Positions 26,801-40,200 of a DNA stretch of 64,000 nt are shown one piece after another. The translations under genes were made by a program, and so were the position numbers. Every line of letters starts with the position of its first letter. Positions within the stretch are counted from its first letter, which is position 1. Source of the stretch: Pyrenopolyporus hunteri (Eukaryota > Ascomycota > Sordariomycetes > Xylariales > Hypoxylaceae); assembly GCA_902806595.1 (NCBI GenBank), contig CADCXC010000038.1:620001-684000 (forward strand), in the 5' to 3' direction. The notes below the pieces were generated by a model, which was given only the letters and a program-made list of their open reading frames with translations, was not told the DNA's origin and did no database searches.

Positions 26801-28811
26801 CCCCATCATCAAAGTTGCAGTGCATGCTTGATAAATCCCCACTCGTAGAACATGTAGAGAAGACGGACTGCGGCCGATTACTTGTCGGCCGGCACGCAGA
26901 TCTTGAGGAGGTGCGTGATGCTTAATCCTCCCTGACCCATGATAAGCGGTACCATAGAAACCTCAGCGCCGGTAATCGCGTGACCCCATCTTCGCGTCGG
27001 GCGCATGGGACCCTGTGACCGCCAGTACTGTATTACCGGACCGAGAATATACTGCCGTGCTATATCTTGGCTAGCCGGCGTAGCTCTCATAGGTGCGATG
27101 CCTCCCTAGCCCATCGGGCGTCTCGGTCAGATCATGCTTGGATCCCGCCCGGCTTGGGCATCAGTTCGAAGTCTCACCGGTCCATGAGCACTTGCCACTT
27201 CATGAATAATGGAACCTAAAAGAGGAATATCTTTGGGTCAAGAGAGAATTTGGGTGGTGGTGAGGCGAGCATGGAGAGACATGAATGGACGGACGTCGTT
27301 GCGTTGACCACGACGGCGTAAGCAACGTAAGCAGCATAATCAGCACTCAACGCCATACACCGTATGCGACGTACAGTCGCAATCCGTATAGAAGTAGACT
27401 ATCTGACCTATACGTGTCTGATCGTCAGAAGTTAGATCGTTAGGTTTGGGATGGTATTTGTGGCGTTCTTTTACAATCATACAGTTAAATGGGATAGCTA
27501 TATTATTATATCATTATCCTTAAGCAGGCTTAAAAACGTAAGTGGGTATAGGTACCTAGGTAGTTCCGTAGAGCTAAACGAGTTGATTAAAAGCGTTGCG
27601 ATACTGCGTAGACATGAATTTATAGGGACTTGGAAGCATGGAAGTACCCATGACATGTGAGATTAGGTACAATAGAACATAGCACATCCTCGCTCTTATC
27701 AAGCGCTCCCAATTAAGCTGTTCATTTAATTGCTCACCCCCGTCCGCCGTGCAGCTTTATTAAATCAGGTGAGTTAGGTAGCTTGATAATTCGAGCGTTA
27801 GAAGTCCGATCGTAAAGACCGACGGTAGCAGTAGTATTGGCTTACATAGGTACCTAGGTAGGTAGGTACCTAGGTAAGGTAGGGTAGATACGTGTACTCG
27901 CTTCTGCTATGGTTTAGGTATCTATGAAGCGGCACAAGTGTATGGGGTAATGGGCGGGTTAAAGAGCGCTATTAAAATATAATCCGTCCTCTTCCCGATT
28001 CGGTAGGTGTCACAGCACGTACACGTGGGCTGATAGGCTTAATATGTGAGGACGCTTACATAGGTAGGTACCTAGGTACCTAGATAGGTACCCAGGTATT
28101 TTAGGTAGAGGTACCTTATGTGCTTCGGTTTGTCAAAGGGTTCCGCCCCTTTTCGCTCATCGAGTGTTTCACGTGAGCTTACGACGAACCCCTGCCTCCA
28201 TGAGACGCTGCGGTGGGCAGATTTTGAGGCTGGAAGTGGGTGTACGCGATTACTTGCCGATTATTAAGATCCGCTGTAGCGGGTGCAACGAGATGGAAGA
28301 GCTCTGCGCCGTTAGCTCGCCGAACTCGTGCATCCCACCGAGGGCGATCTGATGTGTAGGAATCCGTTGTCAGTAGGGGTCAGTTGACACGGGGCGGTAT
28401 AGACATGCGCGATTCTGATTTGCTTGACCTTACGCAACGAACTCCACAAACCGCTCAGCGCCGTCTTTTGGGTCGTCTCAATTTACTACGGACGTACAAT
28501 ATGTAAGATTTGATAGCACAGATTTCCGCCGATCGAGAATGTATCTAATGGTACTCACTCACATACTATGAAGGTAGGTAGGTAGTTAAAGATAACGCAT
28601 ATTACAAGCAAGGCTACCCTCGCTTAGCCGTTTTGAACCCTCCCCTTGGGCTTCGATTGGGTTTTAATCTGACGCGACGGCAAGTGACTGCTGATCAGTT
28701 CGACCACATACCTAGGTCGCAAGCATATTTCCATTCCGCACGGGTGGTTAACGCCATTGGGAATTCGAGTCGAGTGGGCAGGGCGTGGGGGGGAGAGAGG
28801 AGATATTGGGA

Positions 28812-28883
28812 AGAGTAGAGGAGTAGAAGAGTAGAGGAGTAGGGGAGTAGGGGAGTAGGGGAGTAGGGGAGTAGGAGAGTAAG
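28812..28883. repeat. 8-nt minisatellite (RGGAGTAG)
   Basis: About nine tandem copies of an 8-nt unit, mostly GGGAGTAG with AGGAGTAG and AAGAGTAG variants at the left end. It is intergenic, and both strands stay open across it for trivial compositional reasons. Confidence 0.9.
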
Positions 28884-29972
28884 AGGGTTGCTATTGCGGC
28901 TTTGTTGCATGATGACATGGAACTAGTGCTCTTACATACCACTTGTATGTACCTATGTAAGTACCTAGGTACCTAAGATAGGGTACCTTACCTTAGCTAT
29001 AGTAGGTATAATACATTCCATATTAGAAGGCCGGTACTAGGTATAATGCTTGTAGCTATTATACATACATGTACCCAACGTAGCACATCAGAGTTGTACC
29101 AGATCCCTCAGTCGTCCGAATTTCCTTATCGATATAATATCCGCCTACGCTTATGGCCCCTAACTGGTCCTAACTGGGGAAGGAAAAAAAAACCCTCGAT
29201 TCGGTAGCCCCAGCTGCCCCCCAGGAGTTCCAGTTAACCCCCCCGGTTGCCCCCAGTCGCCCAAGTTGGTCAGTTCACAGGGCTGTTCCTTACCTTCCAT
29301 GCTGGTTAGGTAGGTAGTGACCTTCGTGGAAGTTACCAGGTAATGAGGCAGAATCTCGGAGGCAGTTTCTCGTTTAAGCGCACTTTTAAGCGCATTGAGT
29401 TGCTCCTAGAAGGTATGGTCTTATCCGTCTCACCCCTGCTCATCTCCACCAGCATCCCGAGGTTCCCCTTCGCCCATTTGCCCTATCAAACTGACAACCC
29501 CCTTGGTCAGCACGGATCCGGATTGCCTCATTCGCACTCGATTCTCACACACTTCGCTCATTTTTATTTTATTTTATTTTTCAATTTCTTTTTTTGCCTT
29601 GCTTAGCCTTTGCTAGATGGAACGGTCGCACAGGGTTCAAGTCTGATTAATTTCCCCCCTCTTTAAACCGGTGAGCGCGCCGGCTCAACGGCCGCCCTGG
29701 ACCTTTTCACCGAGTTGTTTTTCTTACTAGTGCCGCCTCCTCCACCTTCCAATCAACTTCTCTCCCGTCTGGTACGCTTCTCTCGTAGGACGGCAGCATA
29801 CTGCCGTTTTTCTCCCTCGATCTTCCCCTTCGGGGCCTCCTCCATTCTTTCCCTGGCTCTCCACCTGTTGATTGCCAATTCACTAATTCAGCCCCCTTCG
29901 CTATCCCTAATTACCTAGATAGGCGTCTCGACGCAGGGCGGCTCATCCTCGTCTACCTACATACATGGCATT

Positions 29973-30105
29973 GTACAGCACAGCACAACACCGCGCGACC
30001 ACAGCACGACACAGCACAGCACAGCACAGCACAGCACAGCACAGCACAGCACAGCACGGCGCCGCGCCGCACGATATAGCACAGCACAGCACAGTACAGC
30101 ATAAA
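29973..30105. repeat. CAGCA pentanucleotide repeat field
   Basis: An array of CAGCA/ACAGC units, most regular from about 30010 to 30057, interrupted by GC-rich CGGCGCCGCGCCGC and resuming at about 30080-30103. It lies about 350-480 nt upstream of the candidate first exon of the Zn2Cys6 regulator, so it may fall in its promoter or leader. Confidence 0.9.
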
Positions 30106-30627
30106 ATATCATTGACATAACATAACATAATACAACGCGACACCGAACACAGTCGCATTAGCTTTCTGATGATCCCGGCAGTCTCATTAGCGGCAATGAT
30201 GCCCGTGAGACCTTGACATAGGCCGCCTCGATACTCTCTTACACACACTCACCATACCCCACAGTTCCCGTCTGACGCCCGGTGAGGCGCGAGGAGGATA
30301 CGCGCAGCTTCTGACTACTCTCGTCCGTGTACACCAGGTAGCAAAGGAACGAACGCCCCAGCGCACGCGCGCACAACCCCTGTTTTGTGGTGCTAGCTGG
30401 GTTTTTGTCTAACACACCTCCGTCCTCATACAGCTCGCTCAGGGAACGTGCAATGGTAAGATCTTCTTACTATACTCCTTACCCCAGACTGTCCCCTGGA
30501 CTAGCCAAGTAGCCCACGCCTGGCCTCGCCATGCTCCCCAGAGTGCAGTCGGTTGACTTGCATATAGAATAATCCTAATATCAGAAAACGCCGGCCTCAT
30601 GGCTACGGGGATTCCCCCGCGGTGTCC

Positions 30628-33209
30628 ATGCCCCAGGATCCTTCGTACTCATCTTTTACCTCTGCCCTTTCATCTCGCCCGGAGGACTTCTCCGCCCAGG
30701 ATCTACAAATACTCCAGCAAGCAGCGTCTATCTTAAATTGCCCCGTCCCCCAATTGCTGGGCCTCTATAATAGGAGCTCTCACCCTCAGCAGTATTCCTC
30801 CTCCTCCTTATCATATCAAGTTTCAACGAAGAGGCCGCGTCTTAGTGCAGACATGACATCCGTATCTTCCCAGGAGAAGTCGCCCCCGCCGCCTACGCCA
30901 TCCGTTCAAGATGGTTCCGAGCGGTCCCGCGACCCTGAATTGTCTGACAGTGGATTCTCTATGAGCATAGATCGTTCCCGTCTCACCCAATATTTCACCA
31001 GCTTCTCCATATGTCCGCCGTGCACAACCTGCGAGCCCCAAGGTTTGCTTCCCGCTCTAGCTCTCGTTAGGTCTTCCCAGCAAGCATACTAAATATGGCT
31101 TAGTCTACGGCCCTATCCCGGCCACCTCGGCTTACACGTATGCTCCAGCACGGCAGTACTTTGACGGCAGGCCGCCGCCTCCAGGCTCAGCGCCCGGAAC
31201 CGTACCTCCAGACCAACCCAGTATCTTTATTTCTAATCCCCCCTCCGCAGCCCCACCGATGATACCCAATTACCCTATTCTGCAGCCAAACCGGCCTATG
31301 ACTGTCCAGCCTTCTACTAGCGGTGAAGATATGGTATATCCCGAGAATGTGCCTAGCCATCAATATTTTAGTCAGTCAGATTTTCACCGTGGCATGCCAA
31401 GCTCCGTCCCCAACAATCCGCTGGAGACCCAGCCTTATAGCTCGCTACCGTCGAGGCAGAATAGTGCTGTTGAGAACGTTTCGCCCCAAGAAGTAGTAGA
31501 TAAAGCTCGGATCGTTAGTAAGCCCCGGGAATTGGACATTGTGCAACCGAATCAACGGCCTCCCGCCGCAAGGAGGGGCCCCTTCAAGTCAAATGATGAA
31601 CGAGAGAAGACGGCCGAGACGAGGCGAATTGGTTCTTGTATTCGGTGCCGGATGCAGCGGATCCGCGTAAGAAACCTTATCGCCGTTTTCCTAATTCCCA
31701 AGTGGCGTCTTGGGCTTTGTCTGCTGACCAGCAACTCCAGTGTGAGACTAACCCATCAGACAAGCATGGTTCGTGTCTGACATGTCTGAAAGTGGGCAAT
31801 TTAAAGGTGTGGCGGATGCCCTGCCTTCGCTACAAGATCACCGACGTGAAGCTGTTCAAACCCGGAAATGTGAAGGGGTATGAATGGACCCGAAGGTGGG
31901 TAGAGGGCATTCCGGACGACATATCACAATGGGCGTCATCGGAAACGAAGAAGGTCAAGGTCACCGAGGGGTATACCGAACAGCCGATAGAGCTTCGAGT
32001 TCGCCAATTTGTTCCGCAGGAAGGTGATAAGCTCGAGCGAAGCTGGGTCCACGAGGGAACTAGGAGAAACGTTACAATTCCACCGTATGCCATCGTAAAT
32101 CTCGAAGAGACGAAGAGCGTCTACACAAATTACATCAAGCAAGGGCTACCCGAATGCTGTAAGAGGGTGATTGGTAAGGAGAAACTACTGCTCGCTACGT
32201 ACGCCGCGGCGATCAAAGCTTCGAGAGACCAGAACATGGATCCTAAAGAAACCGCGCTCCTGAGGAAAGCGTTGCAGCTGTGGATGGCCATTCGTCTGAC
32301 CACCAAATCCACCATCATCGTTGGGGAGGAGACGTTGGGGATGTCCAAAGACATCATGGATGAGACGAGCCCGCTTCGAGGGTGCATCCCCTTGCCGCCC
32401 GTGATGGGGGCGCAGATCGAGCTAGTCCTCATTCATCAAATCCAATCCAATCTGCGACGAGAAATGCTGGAGAACTTACAAGCCATGACACAAGCGAACA
32501 AGCACCAGACCTGGTTCACGACATACCTCATCACGTTCATTCTGCTGCACAACGTTGCTCTTCTCTGCCAGCACGACGCTGGATACGCTCGAAAGCATGG
32601 TATTAAGGTGTGTATCGAACGCCCGTTAGCCGGCCACGAGGACGACGCGCTCACTATATAAGTTGCAGAGTCGCTTTGCGAGGGAAGAGATGGTGAGAGA
32701 GTATCAAATGGGTAAGCTACGGCGTCTTATCGAGCGGGCTTGCTTCTTCCACTTTAGTTCTTGAAATGGTAGCTCTCTAACGCCCAACCTTATCCGGTAG
32801 GAGCGAACATTCTGTTGGCGTATTTCCATTACTGCAACAAAGGTAAGGAAATCCGGCCCTGACAAACCTAGGCACGGCCGGGCGAGCTCACAACCCGCAG
32901 GCTCATACCCGTTCTCTCCGGAATGCACGGAGCAAGGCATGTCATCGTTGGCCGAACTGGACGAGTCCAAGATGAAGGTCCTTCAGTTCACGAGGTCAAG
33001 CGTGGAGAAATACAGTAAGCCGCCCATCGCCTAATCTTGCATTGAGTTTTCTGCGGATACGAAACCCAATACGGGATCTGTTGGCTAATCGGCTTTGCCT
33101 TGTAGAGAAGCATTGGGCGAAGTTGCGGCAGAGTGGTGACTACGAAAATGATTTTTACTATATAAGTCAGTTGTACGAGGAAAACTGGACACCTCAATCA
33201 ACCATCTAA
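30628..33209 (+). CDS. Zn2Cys6 fungal transcription factor
   Basis: Predicted 715-residue nuclear regulator from seven exons; introns are 31043-31103, 31667-31740, 32608-32668, 32712-32800, 32843-32900 and 33015-33105, all frame-consistent. The DNA-binding cluster follows a basic RRIGS lead: Cys317, 320, 327, 338, 341 and 354, i.e. C-x2-C-x6-C-x10-C-x2-C-x12-C. The last spacing is longer than the usual 6-9. Splicing of intron 2 is required to create the third Cys (RIR joined to CETN). The N terminus is Ser/Pro/Gln-rich; the C-terminal 350 residues are helical with no named domain. The start is uncertain: ATG 30628 is conservative, but the frame is open upstream, and an ATG at 30453 followed at once by a GTAAG intron (30456-30567) also joins in frame. 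Target genes unknown. Confidence 0.85.
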
Positions 33210-33956
33210 ATCCATTCGTGTGGCGGGAACTCGGCGCGAGAAGCGTGTGGGCGAATAACCGAAGAATACTTGAACATGCGCATCAAAGATTGATCAGGTT
33301 GTATTTACGCGTAGGGCGCCCGTGCGGGCCCGGCACGGGGCCGGTGCAGATGTTTCTGCATGCACGAGGCATGGAACCGGATGCGGTATATAATTGTATG
33401 CAGGTTCCCTCAACATGGCGAAACGGAGAGAGGTGGGTTGTTGTCCGGATCAAGCTGTTCGAAAGAACTCTTAGAAGCCCGTCGGGCTAGACGAAGGTCT
33501 CCGTTATAAAAGTCCGATGTCGAAACCACGTCAGTACCGTTTCTAGGCTGTAGCTCTCTCGAACTAACATTAAGAGTAGAATACGTACGGCAGTGTCTAG
33601 CTCCCTCCCAATTCGAGGGAATCGTTCGTCCCGAAGATAGAACAGCCAACTTTCGTAGGTGGGTAAAAGGGAGGCAAGCCAGATCGCACCGGAGCTTATC
33701 ATTCGCTCCCCCCAACCAACGCCCGGAGATGTTCGAGACCGCGTATAGGCAGCTTGGCGTATCAGCGTCTTCTGTAACCTGGATGCTACTACAGGTTACT
33801 TCTCGTGCGCAAATGACCGAGTTATGATGGCATGCAGGTACTGCTCGCAGACATATCACCCCAATCTGCGCCAGTCACCAACTATTCCCGTCATCCGTCG
33901 CAAATCCTAACTGTGTACCTACTGTAGCAAGCTAGGAAATAGCAGAAGTAGAAAGA

Positions 33957-34007
<51 letters not shown>

Positions 34008-35027
34008 CCAGCATACTTCCCCGTCTTGCCGGCAAACCCCGCGCTGGAGTCGGTGAAGACTACCTAGGTAGCTAACCCTTGTGCTCTCTCCCCCCTGATC
34101 CTTGCCTAGCCAAAGGGTAGATGCATGGTGTACGTAGGCGGATTTTGCATGCGGCTCCATCCCGGGTTCAGATGCGAATGTTTAATCCCAGACATGCATC
34201 CTTCCCGTCTACCTGGTTAAGGGAGAGACTAGTGCCATGTTGCATACAGCACAGCACACGCATGCATGCGCGAAGAAAAGCAAGACGACTACGCTACTCT
34301 ACCTAAGCAGTAACGGGCCGTCGAGGAGACGAATGACTTGCGTGCTAGGTCTCTCAAAGGCTCGCCCAGGCCTTTACGAATACGTTTAGATTTCTCGATC
34401 GCCGCCACGTTGGTTTAACAGCATTCTTCCGCCCATCGAGCGCCCGGGATCTTGCTACATACACGCCGCGCGCGCGGATGGCCTCTAATGCAGTAGCGTT
34501 CCCTCCAATCTCGATCGTGGCTTTCTGTCCGCTGTGTTAGGTACCATGCTGCCGTCTGCTTCGGGACGGGTAATGTACTTCCTCTTTATTTGACGGTTAC
34601 AAACATGAAGCACTATAGCTAGGTAATCTCGTCTTAGTACCCTCAAGCGGGTTGTCTAAGACGTATCTAGCGGGAGGCGCTACGCGAGTATTGGGTGTGC
34701 CTGGTGTTAGGGGTTGGCTGGTGAAGGTAGGTTATATCTTATTTATGAAGCTCGCATTCCTCCTAACGCTGAGATCATTCTTGACTGGGTCTGTTTCGTT
34801 AGATTTTCCTGAGGCTCGCAGTCGTCGTATCTCGTTTCTCATTACCAGACGCACCAAGTTTGAGTCCTTTTCTTCAGAGTGGTAGTAGATCTATTAGACG
34901 AGCCACTAGAATATCTTTCCCGCTTCGGTGCGTGCTGAAACGCTTCATCCTAAGCAACCACGATAGGTTTGTCAATGGCACGAGCTACGATTGGGTGCAG
35001 CTGACGGGCTAAAAAACAGGCACAGAT
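33210..35027. other. Spacer between Zn2Cys6 gene and TauD-like gene
   Basis: It holds a (GA)n tract at 33961-34003, a CCTAGGTA fragment at about 34062-34070 and the upstream region of the oxygenase gene. Short frames on both strands show no family resemblance. No gene is supported. Confidence 0.5.
33961..34003. repeat. (GA)n dinucleotide repeat
   Basis: A run of about 21 GA units, extending slightly to the left as AGA/GAA-rich sequence. It is intergenic. On the minus strand it would read as Ser-Leu repeats, which is why a spurious open frame spans it. Confidence 0.95.
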
Positions 35028-36521
35028 ATGGATTTCGAGAGTGCAGGTCCAGGCCCAGTGCTGATACCCTCCTTGGGTAGCGCCGGCCGTCGTGCTCCGG
35101 ACTATAGTTCTTACGCAAACCCGGCGTCCGAGGGCCTGTGTAGTCTCCCTGTAGGCTTTCCCGCCCGCTCGGGTCAGGCATTTGCCTGGTCGGGACAGCA
35201 GCTTAACGGTGATGGCGATCTCCACTTCGTCTACAACCTGACCGAGGACGACCTGGCGGAGATACGTGCGGCGAAGGACCAATTCAAATGTATTACCCCC
35301 TCGAAATTTCCTTAGAATGAATTCTTTTTTTTTTTTTTTTTTTTTTGGTTTTCTTTTACTTGCCTTATGTAGTGGAGTTGTTATAACCTCAGCTGACCCT
35401 CGACGCTCAGCGCTGGAACTCGACGGAGATTCCGTTAACCGAACGAACTTCCACCTCCCCAAGCTCGGTCCCAAATTAGACCAGCTGAGTAATGACATTT
35501 ATAATGGCAGCGGCCTCTGTGTTGTTCGCGGGATCAACCCGGAAGAACACTCCGTCGAAGACTTGACAATTGTATGGTTAGGAATCCAAGCCTACATCGC
35601 TGACCAACGGGGATGCCAAGACCACAAGGGGAACATGCTTGGTCGGTATACGAGTCCCTGACCCAGAGGTCACGTTAAACTGACATGCTCTCTTAGTCCA
35701 CATCGTCGCGGATAGCTCCTCCGAGTTGACGCTGGGCCACCATCGCCATTCTACATCTGCTATTGTAAGCCAAATTGACGAGTAATGCTCATCCGTCTTC
35801 ACATGCTCACAACGTGCGCATAGTCGTTCCATAACGAGGAGGCCGGCGACGTGGTCGCTTGGTTGACCCGTAGCACTGCAGCAAGGGGAGGGAAGTGCAT
35901 CGTTGCGTCGGCTTATACAATCTATAACGTCCTAGCTGCTCATCGTCCCGACATCATACGCACCCTTGCAAAGTCGGATTGGCCATTTGCTTTGTAAGCT
36001 TGTTCTATATTCGATAATGTGCAATTTCTTTTTATTTTTTTTTTCCAGAAGGACGGCACTGACTTTCCGATACAAGTCCTCGCTTCCAATGTCGGCCATT
36101 GCTCTTCTACCACAAGTCGAGGCTGGTCATGAACTTCGGCCGCACTCCCCTACTGGGAAACGCGGTCCACCCACGCCCCGAGAACCTTCCGAAACTGAAC
36201 GATCGCCAACGCGAGGCTCTTGACGTGGTCGAGGCCATTGCCCAGGCGGTCCAGTTCGAAATCAAGACCCAAGCCGGGGACATGCATTTCGTTAACAACC
36301 TTGCCATTCTCCACAGACGCGAGGGGTTCGTCGATGGCGAGGCTCCCCGGCAAAGGAGGCACTTAGTCCGCATGAGACTACGAAGCTCCCGTCTAGGGTG
36401 GGACATACCAGACGAACTCAAGGAGGAATGGCACAATGCATTCGACGCGGACACTTACCAGACGTGGCACCTGGAACCGATGCCCGGCGACGTGTTCCCC
36501 CTCCGTAAATATACCAACTAA
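35028..36521 (+). CDS. TauD/TfdA-like Fe(II)/2-oxoglutarate oxygenase, splice or frame problem
   Basis: Exons 35028-35289, 35411-35641, 35697-35764 and 35824-35993, plus a terminal exon ending at TAA 36519-36521. Fungal TauD-like enzymes oxidise small substrates such as taurine or secondary metabolites using Fe(II) and 2-oxoglutarate. Visible blocks are LPKLGPKLDQLS, the likely metal motif FHNE (His-x-Glu instead of the common His-x-Asp), GDMHFVNNLAILHRREGF with the distal His, and RHLVRMRLR with an arginine for 2-oxoglutarate. The fourth intron is awkward: its canonical acceptor (TTTTCCAG at 36048, 55 nt) throws the last exon out of frame, while a later AG at 36076 (83 nt) restores the frame into RFQCRPLLFYHKSRL but shortens a loop. 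So either the later acceptor is used or the gene carries an indel. Intron 1 (121 nt) contains a T22 run. Confidence 0.72.
35325..35346. repeat. T22 homopolymer inside an intron
   Basis: Twenty-two consecutive T within the first intron of the TauD-like gene, 65 nt before its acceptor. Such runs are prone to length error in sequencing. Confidence 0.95.
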
Positions 36522-36958
36522 TTAGACCGCCCGTATTGCTACTATTAAGGCGGGTACTCATGCACCACATCTCACAGAGAGCGGCTGGGGATAGGAAAAT
36601 CACCAATGAGGGTTATGAATGGCGGAGGTTAATACGGGGAAAAAAAAGGGGGGGAGGGTTTTTTAACCCTCTCTAATCAAGTGTGCTAATTTGTGGTATT
36701 TGTTCACTGGATTTTTTATTTTTTTTATTATTTATTTTTTATTTCTAATTTTTTCCTTTTTCTCTGTATTTGGCCAAACCACCTTATTTTGATCCTATGA
36801 TCCTATGGGGAGGCACCGGGTTTTACAAGGAGAGTCCGAAATTCTGTCTGTATAACGAAAACGAACCAACTGGGTCTACACAGTCTCTTAGGATATAATG
36901 GTCTGTTACTGGGAATATGAGCGAGTTTTCGGTTCTAATGGGATTTGGGCGTGTTGGT

Positions 36959-37003
36959 ACTATTGCTGCTACTATTGCTGCTACTGCTACTGCTACTGTT
37001 ATC
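36959..37003. repeat. CTA/CTG trinucleotide repeat
   Basis: Imperfect array of TGCTAC/TATTGC-type triplets in an AT-rich intergenic segment. A plus-strand frame through it would read as Tyr/Cys repeats and is not a real gene. Confidence 0.85.
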
Positions 37004-37224
37004 AATACCAACCATTATTACCTTACCCTACCTACCTACTTACATTGACACATTACATACATCCATACGCACGTCCCATACGTTATAATCCCTACCTTAG
37101 TAGAGAAGAAAAAAATTTTGTTCCGACGTTGTTGCAGTCTGGGCCGTTCTCCTCTTCGGATCTCCACATTGGCCGAACGGATTGGCCCCTTTGCATCTCT
37201 GCGTTCTTGACTTGGCGATTTTTG

Positions 37225-37260
37225 TATTTTATTTTATTTTATTTATTTATTTATTTCATT
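37225..37260. repeat. ATTTT/ATTT repeat
   Basis: Tandem ATTTT units passing into ATTT units in an intergenic region. Simple AT-rich repeat. Confidence 0.9.
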
Positions 37261-40200
37261 TCTAAAAAAATTACTTTTCCCCCTTTCTTCTTCCTTGGCT
37301 TCTCTTAGGGCTTTGGGTACCTAATTAGGTACCTCACCTACCAGCTTTACATTACATTAGCTTCAAGCTAGGCACTTCGGCTGCGTTGGCTTAGCTCCCG
37401 TCCCAGGTCGCACCACCCGCTGCGATCAGCCGGGAATTAAGACACAGAGAATAAAAAGTTTTTTTTTTAAAAAAAAAAAAAAAAAGATAAAAAGGAATTG
37501 CGCGTGCGGCATAGGCAAGCGGTTGCAGTAGCTTCCCTCGGGACCCCAGGGACACAGAAGGGAACTAACGGCATTGGTCCCAAGACCGTTGGAAGACGGT
37601 CAAAAAAAAGTTAACAAGGGTATAGTGGTGTTTTATTGAATTCGTCAGAAAAAAAAAATTTCCATGGCAGAGGTGAGGTGAGGTGACGACATGGTCGTAA
37701 CGGTCTCGACTCTTCTATTCCTTTTCTATGTATGTTATTCTCTTCTTCGTTCAATTCCCTTGGACCTGGTTCAGAGCCACTGATACTATCTATGATGGCG
37801 AACCAACATACCGTGACAGGGTTTAAGTCCGCGCATGCCCCCCCCTCCCCATGTTTTGAGCTATATGGGCAATCTATTATAGAAGTGCGTATTAAGCTTC
37901 TTGGGTAATGGGGTTTTACTTCTTCTTAGTAAGAACCAAAGCCGGCCCATCCACGGCTCACCATCCCCCGTCCCATCACATCACACCCTCCCAATTCCCT
38001 GGTTTCGTGTTATCCGAACGACAGTCGAGATCGGAGATCGTCAGACCGGGGGGTGGGCATGGATGGTAACGAGGGAGGCGAGTATATGGCACGTCACCTT
38101 TCTATGGGCACGTACGGGATGGCGTTAATTACATAGGGATCGTTATTATTATCTTTGATTGTCCCCCTCTCTTCCCCTTCCGGCCCCTGACAGTTCGAGT
38201 GAAACGGTCTCAGCTCTAAAACTTAGGTTCCTCTCGAGCTGCATCGAGCTCCGGCCGTTTTAATCGATGTGCATGCAGCCGACGGCTACTATAGACCATA
38301 GAGGAGTATCCTCATAGCGCGATTGTGGAGGAATGTTGCGGGCTCGCTACGCAGCTGTTTGTTATAGTGGAGAAGAGCATCTGCTATGTGAGAGTCGTGG
38401 ACTAGTGCTGCTACGATAACTATGCGGTAGACTTTTCTCGTACACGCCTACGTACGCAGAAGCGTAATAGAGGCGTAGGTGGCTTTCGTCAGTCCGTCTA
38501 GGCCCCCTTACCCCTTGCCCGACGCTCCGCTGTTGGATGGTGTTTTCCCTCGTATCTCGACTCATCTGGCTACGGGTCGTCCGTCATTAGCCTCGCAGCG
38601 TGCGTCGTAGTATGGAAGCAAGAGTAGGCAAGGCACTTGCATTAGCATATAATGTCCGTATACGTGCGAAAAGTCCAGAGTCCTCCGCGGCGGCCGTGCG
38701 CTGATGTCCGGTTTACGTTTCGCCACCCCGGCCTACTAACTGCATGTCTAGGTAAGTAGACCGACCAACCCCGGTTCGTCGAAACGGAGAGAATCCGTCC
38801 ACGTAACTCCCTTTCAAATTCAATAAAACTTCGTCTTTCTCTCGGCAACGGAGTATCCGGTTCTTTCTCCCCCTCCCCTTTCTTTTCCCTCTCCTCTTTT
38901 TTTCTTATTCGTTGGCGCGCTTCCGCAGGTCTTCCGTCGGTGGTTTTGCCTCGATCTGCGGAAAAGTAGCATTCTACGAAGCGAAAGAAAAGGAAATACC
39001 TAGGCTGTGTGTTACGAGCACGACCAACGATATGCAGCCGCCCGGGGTTGCATATGCAAGCAAGGGGCAGGGCTGCTGTCGCGTACCTAGGTAGATAGTC
39101 ATATTGAGTATCTACTCGTCGCATATATTGTTCTTATGTTATATCTTGTACGACGTTCACCAAGTTTCCCGCAAGCCACCGGCCGGATCCGCGGCGCCAG
39201 GATCCCAGCCACAATTTTGATTGACGACCTGGTTCTCGTCACACATTGCATCGAGGCCAGCTCACGTGGCTTGTCCTCCCACATATACTGGTTGCTACTA
39301 GATTAGACCTTGTTTTTCTTTTTCTGTTCTATAAGAAATTGGATTTCCACGATCTTGGCCAACGAACGCGAAGGAAGAAAGCCATCCCGCCCGCTATCGG
39401 CACATCCAAGGTCGATGGATGCGGCATTCCTGCTCCTTCGAAAGGGGCGGTCGGGGTTTCGGTCGGGGTTTGCTCCTAGCTATGAAATCGTGATGACGAT
39501 CGGCGAGAAGGGCTTCTGATAACGCGTCCTGCAAGCGAGCAAAGGACCTGGACTCTCATTCTATCACCCACGACCCACGTTATACCCACGTCAGAATTCT
39601 GTCAATTCATTAACGACGGCTTGAGCTCCGGCTGCGAATATCAACCATGATGTCCGGAGCGCGCCGTCACTGGATCGGGGCCGCCGGAACTGACGACCAG
39701 CTCCTTTATTTGGTACCAATTATTCCCCTCAATATCAGCAAGAACAAACTATCATATCTCATAAAAGCTGCATCTGGAAACATAGTTGGACGGTGAAGGA
39801 GTTGGAGGGGTGGTGCTATTAGTAAAGAACCGTTTCTAGTGCGTTCCGTCGAACTTGACTATCGCCAGTTCGCTCTCGGTAATGCGGAGTTCCTCGTATG
39901 GGCCTCTCCGCTCCTGCAGTGCCGTACGTAGCGAATCTCCCAGATCTTCGGACGTACGATGTGCCGCCCACGCAGCGTCCATGGCACCCGATTCCTAAAG
40001 GTTTCGAACACCGTGCTCTCGGATAGCTGCTCCTTGTCCTAGCCAGTGCGGAGGACACGTACGAGCACGGCACAAGACGGAGGATACCTGGGTACAGTGT
40101 TAAACCCTGCTCGAGGTAACGCCCATGGCAATGCTGAGCGCCCCCGCGGGTGCTGTACTGCGCCGCTAAACACGTACCTGGTTAAGGGAGAAAAGCCAAG

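Larger units (their letters stand above)
23814..30452. other. 6.6-kb gene-poor stretch
   Basis: No gene is supported. The region carries many CCTAGGTA-type runs (about 26380-26400, 27549-27563, 27847-27883, 28060-28098, 28960-28975), an 8-nt minisatellite (28812-28883) and a CAGCA repeat field (29973-30105). From about 29400 the plus strand turns pyrimidine-rich, which suits the promoter and leader of the Zn2Cys6 gene. A minus-strand 70-codon frame (27090-26878) followed after its stop by a helix-like continuation was seen, but it has no family match. Confidence 0.45.
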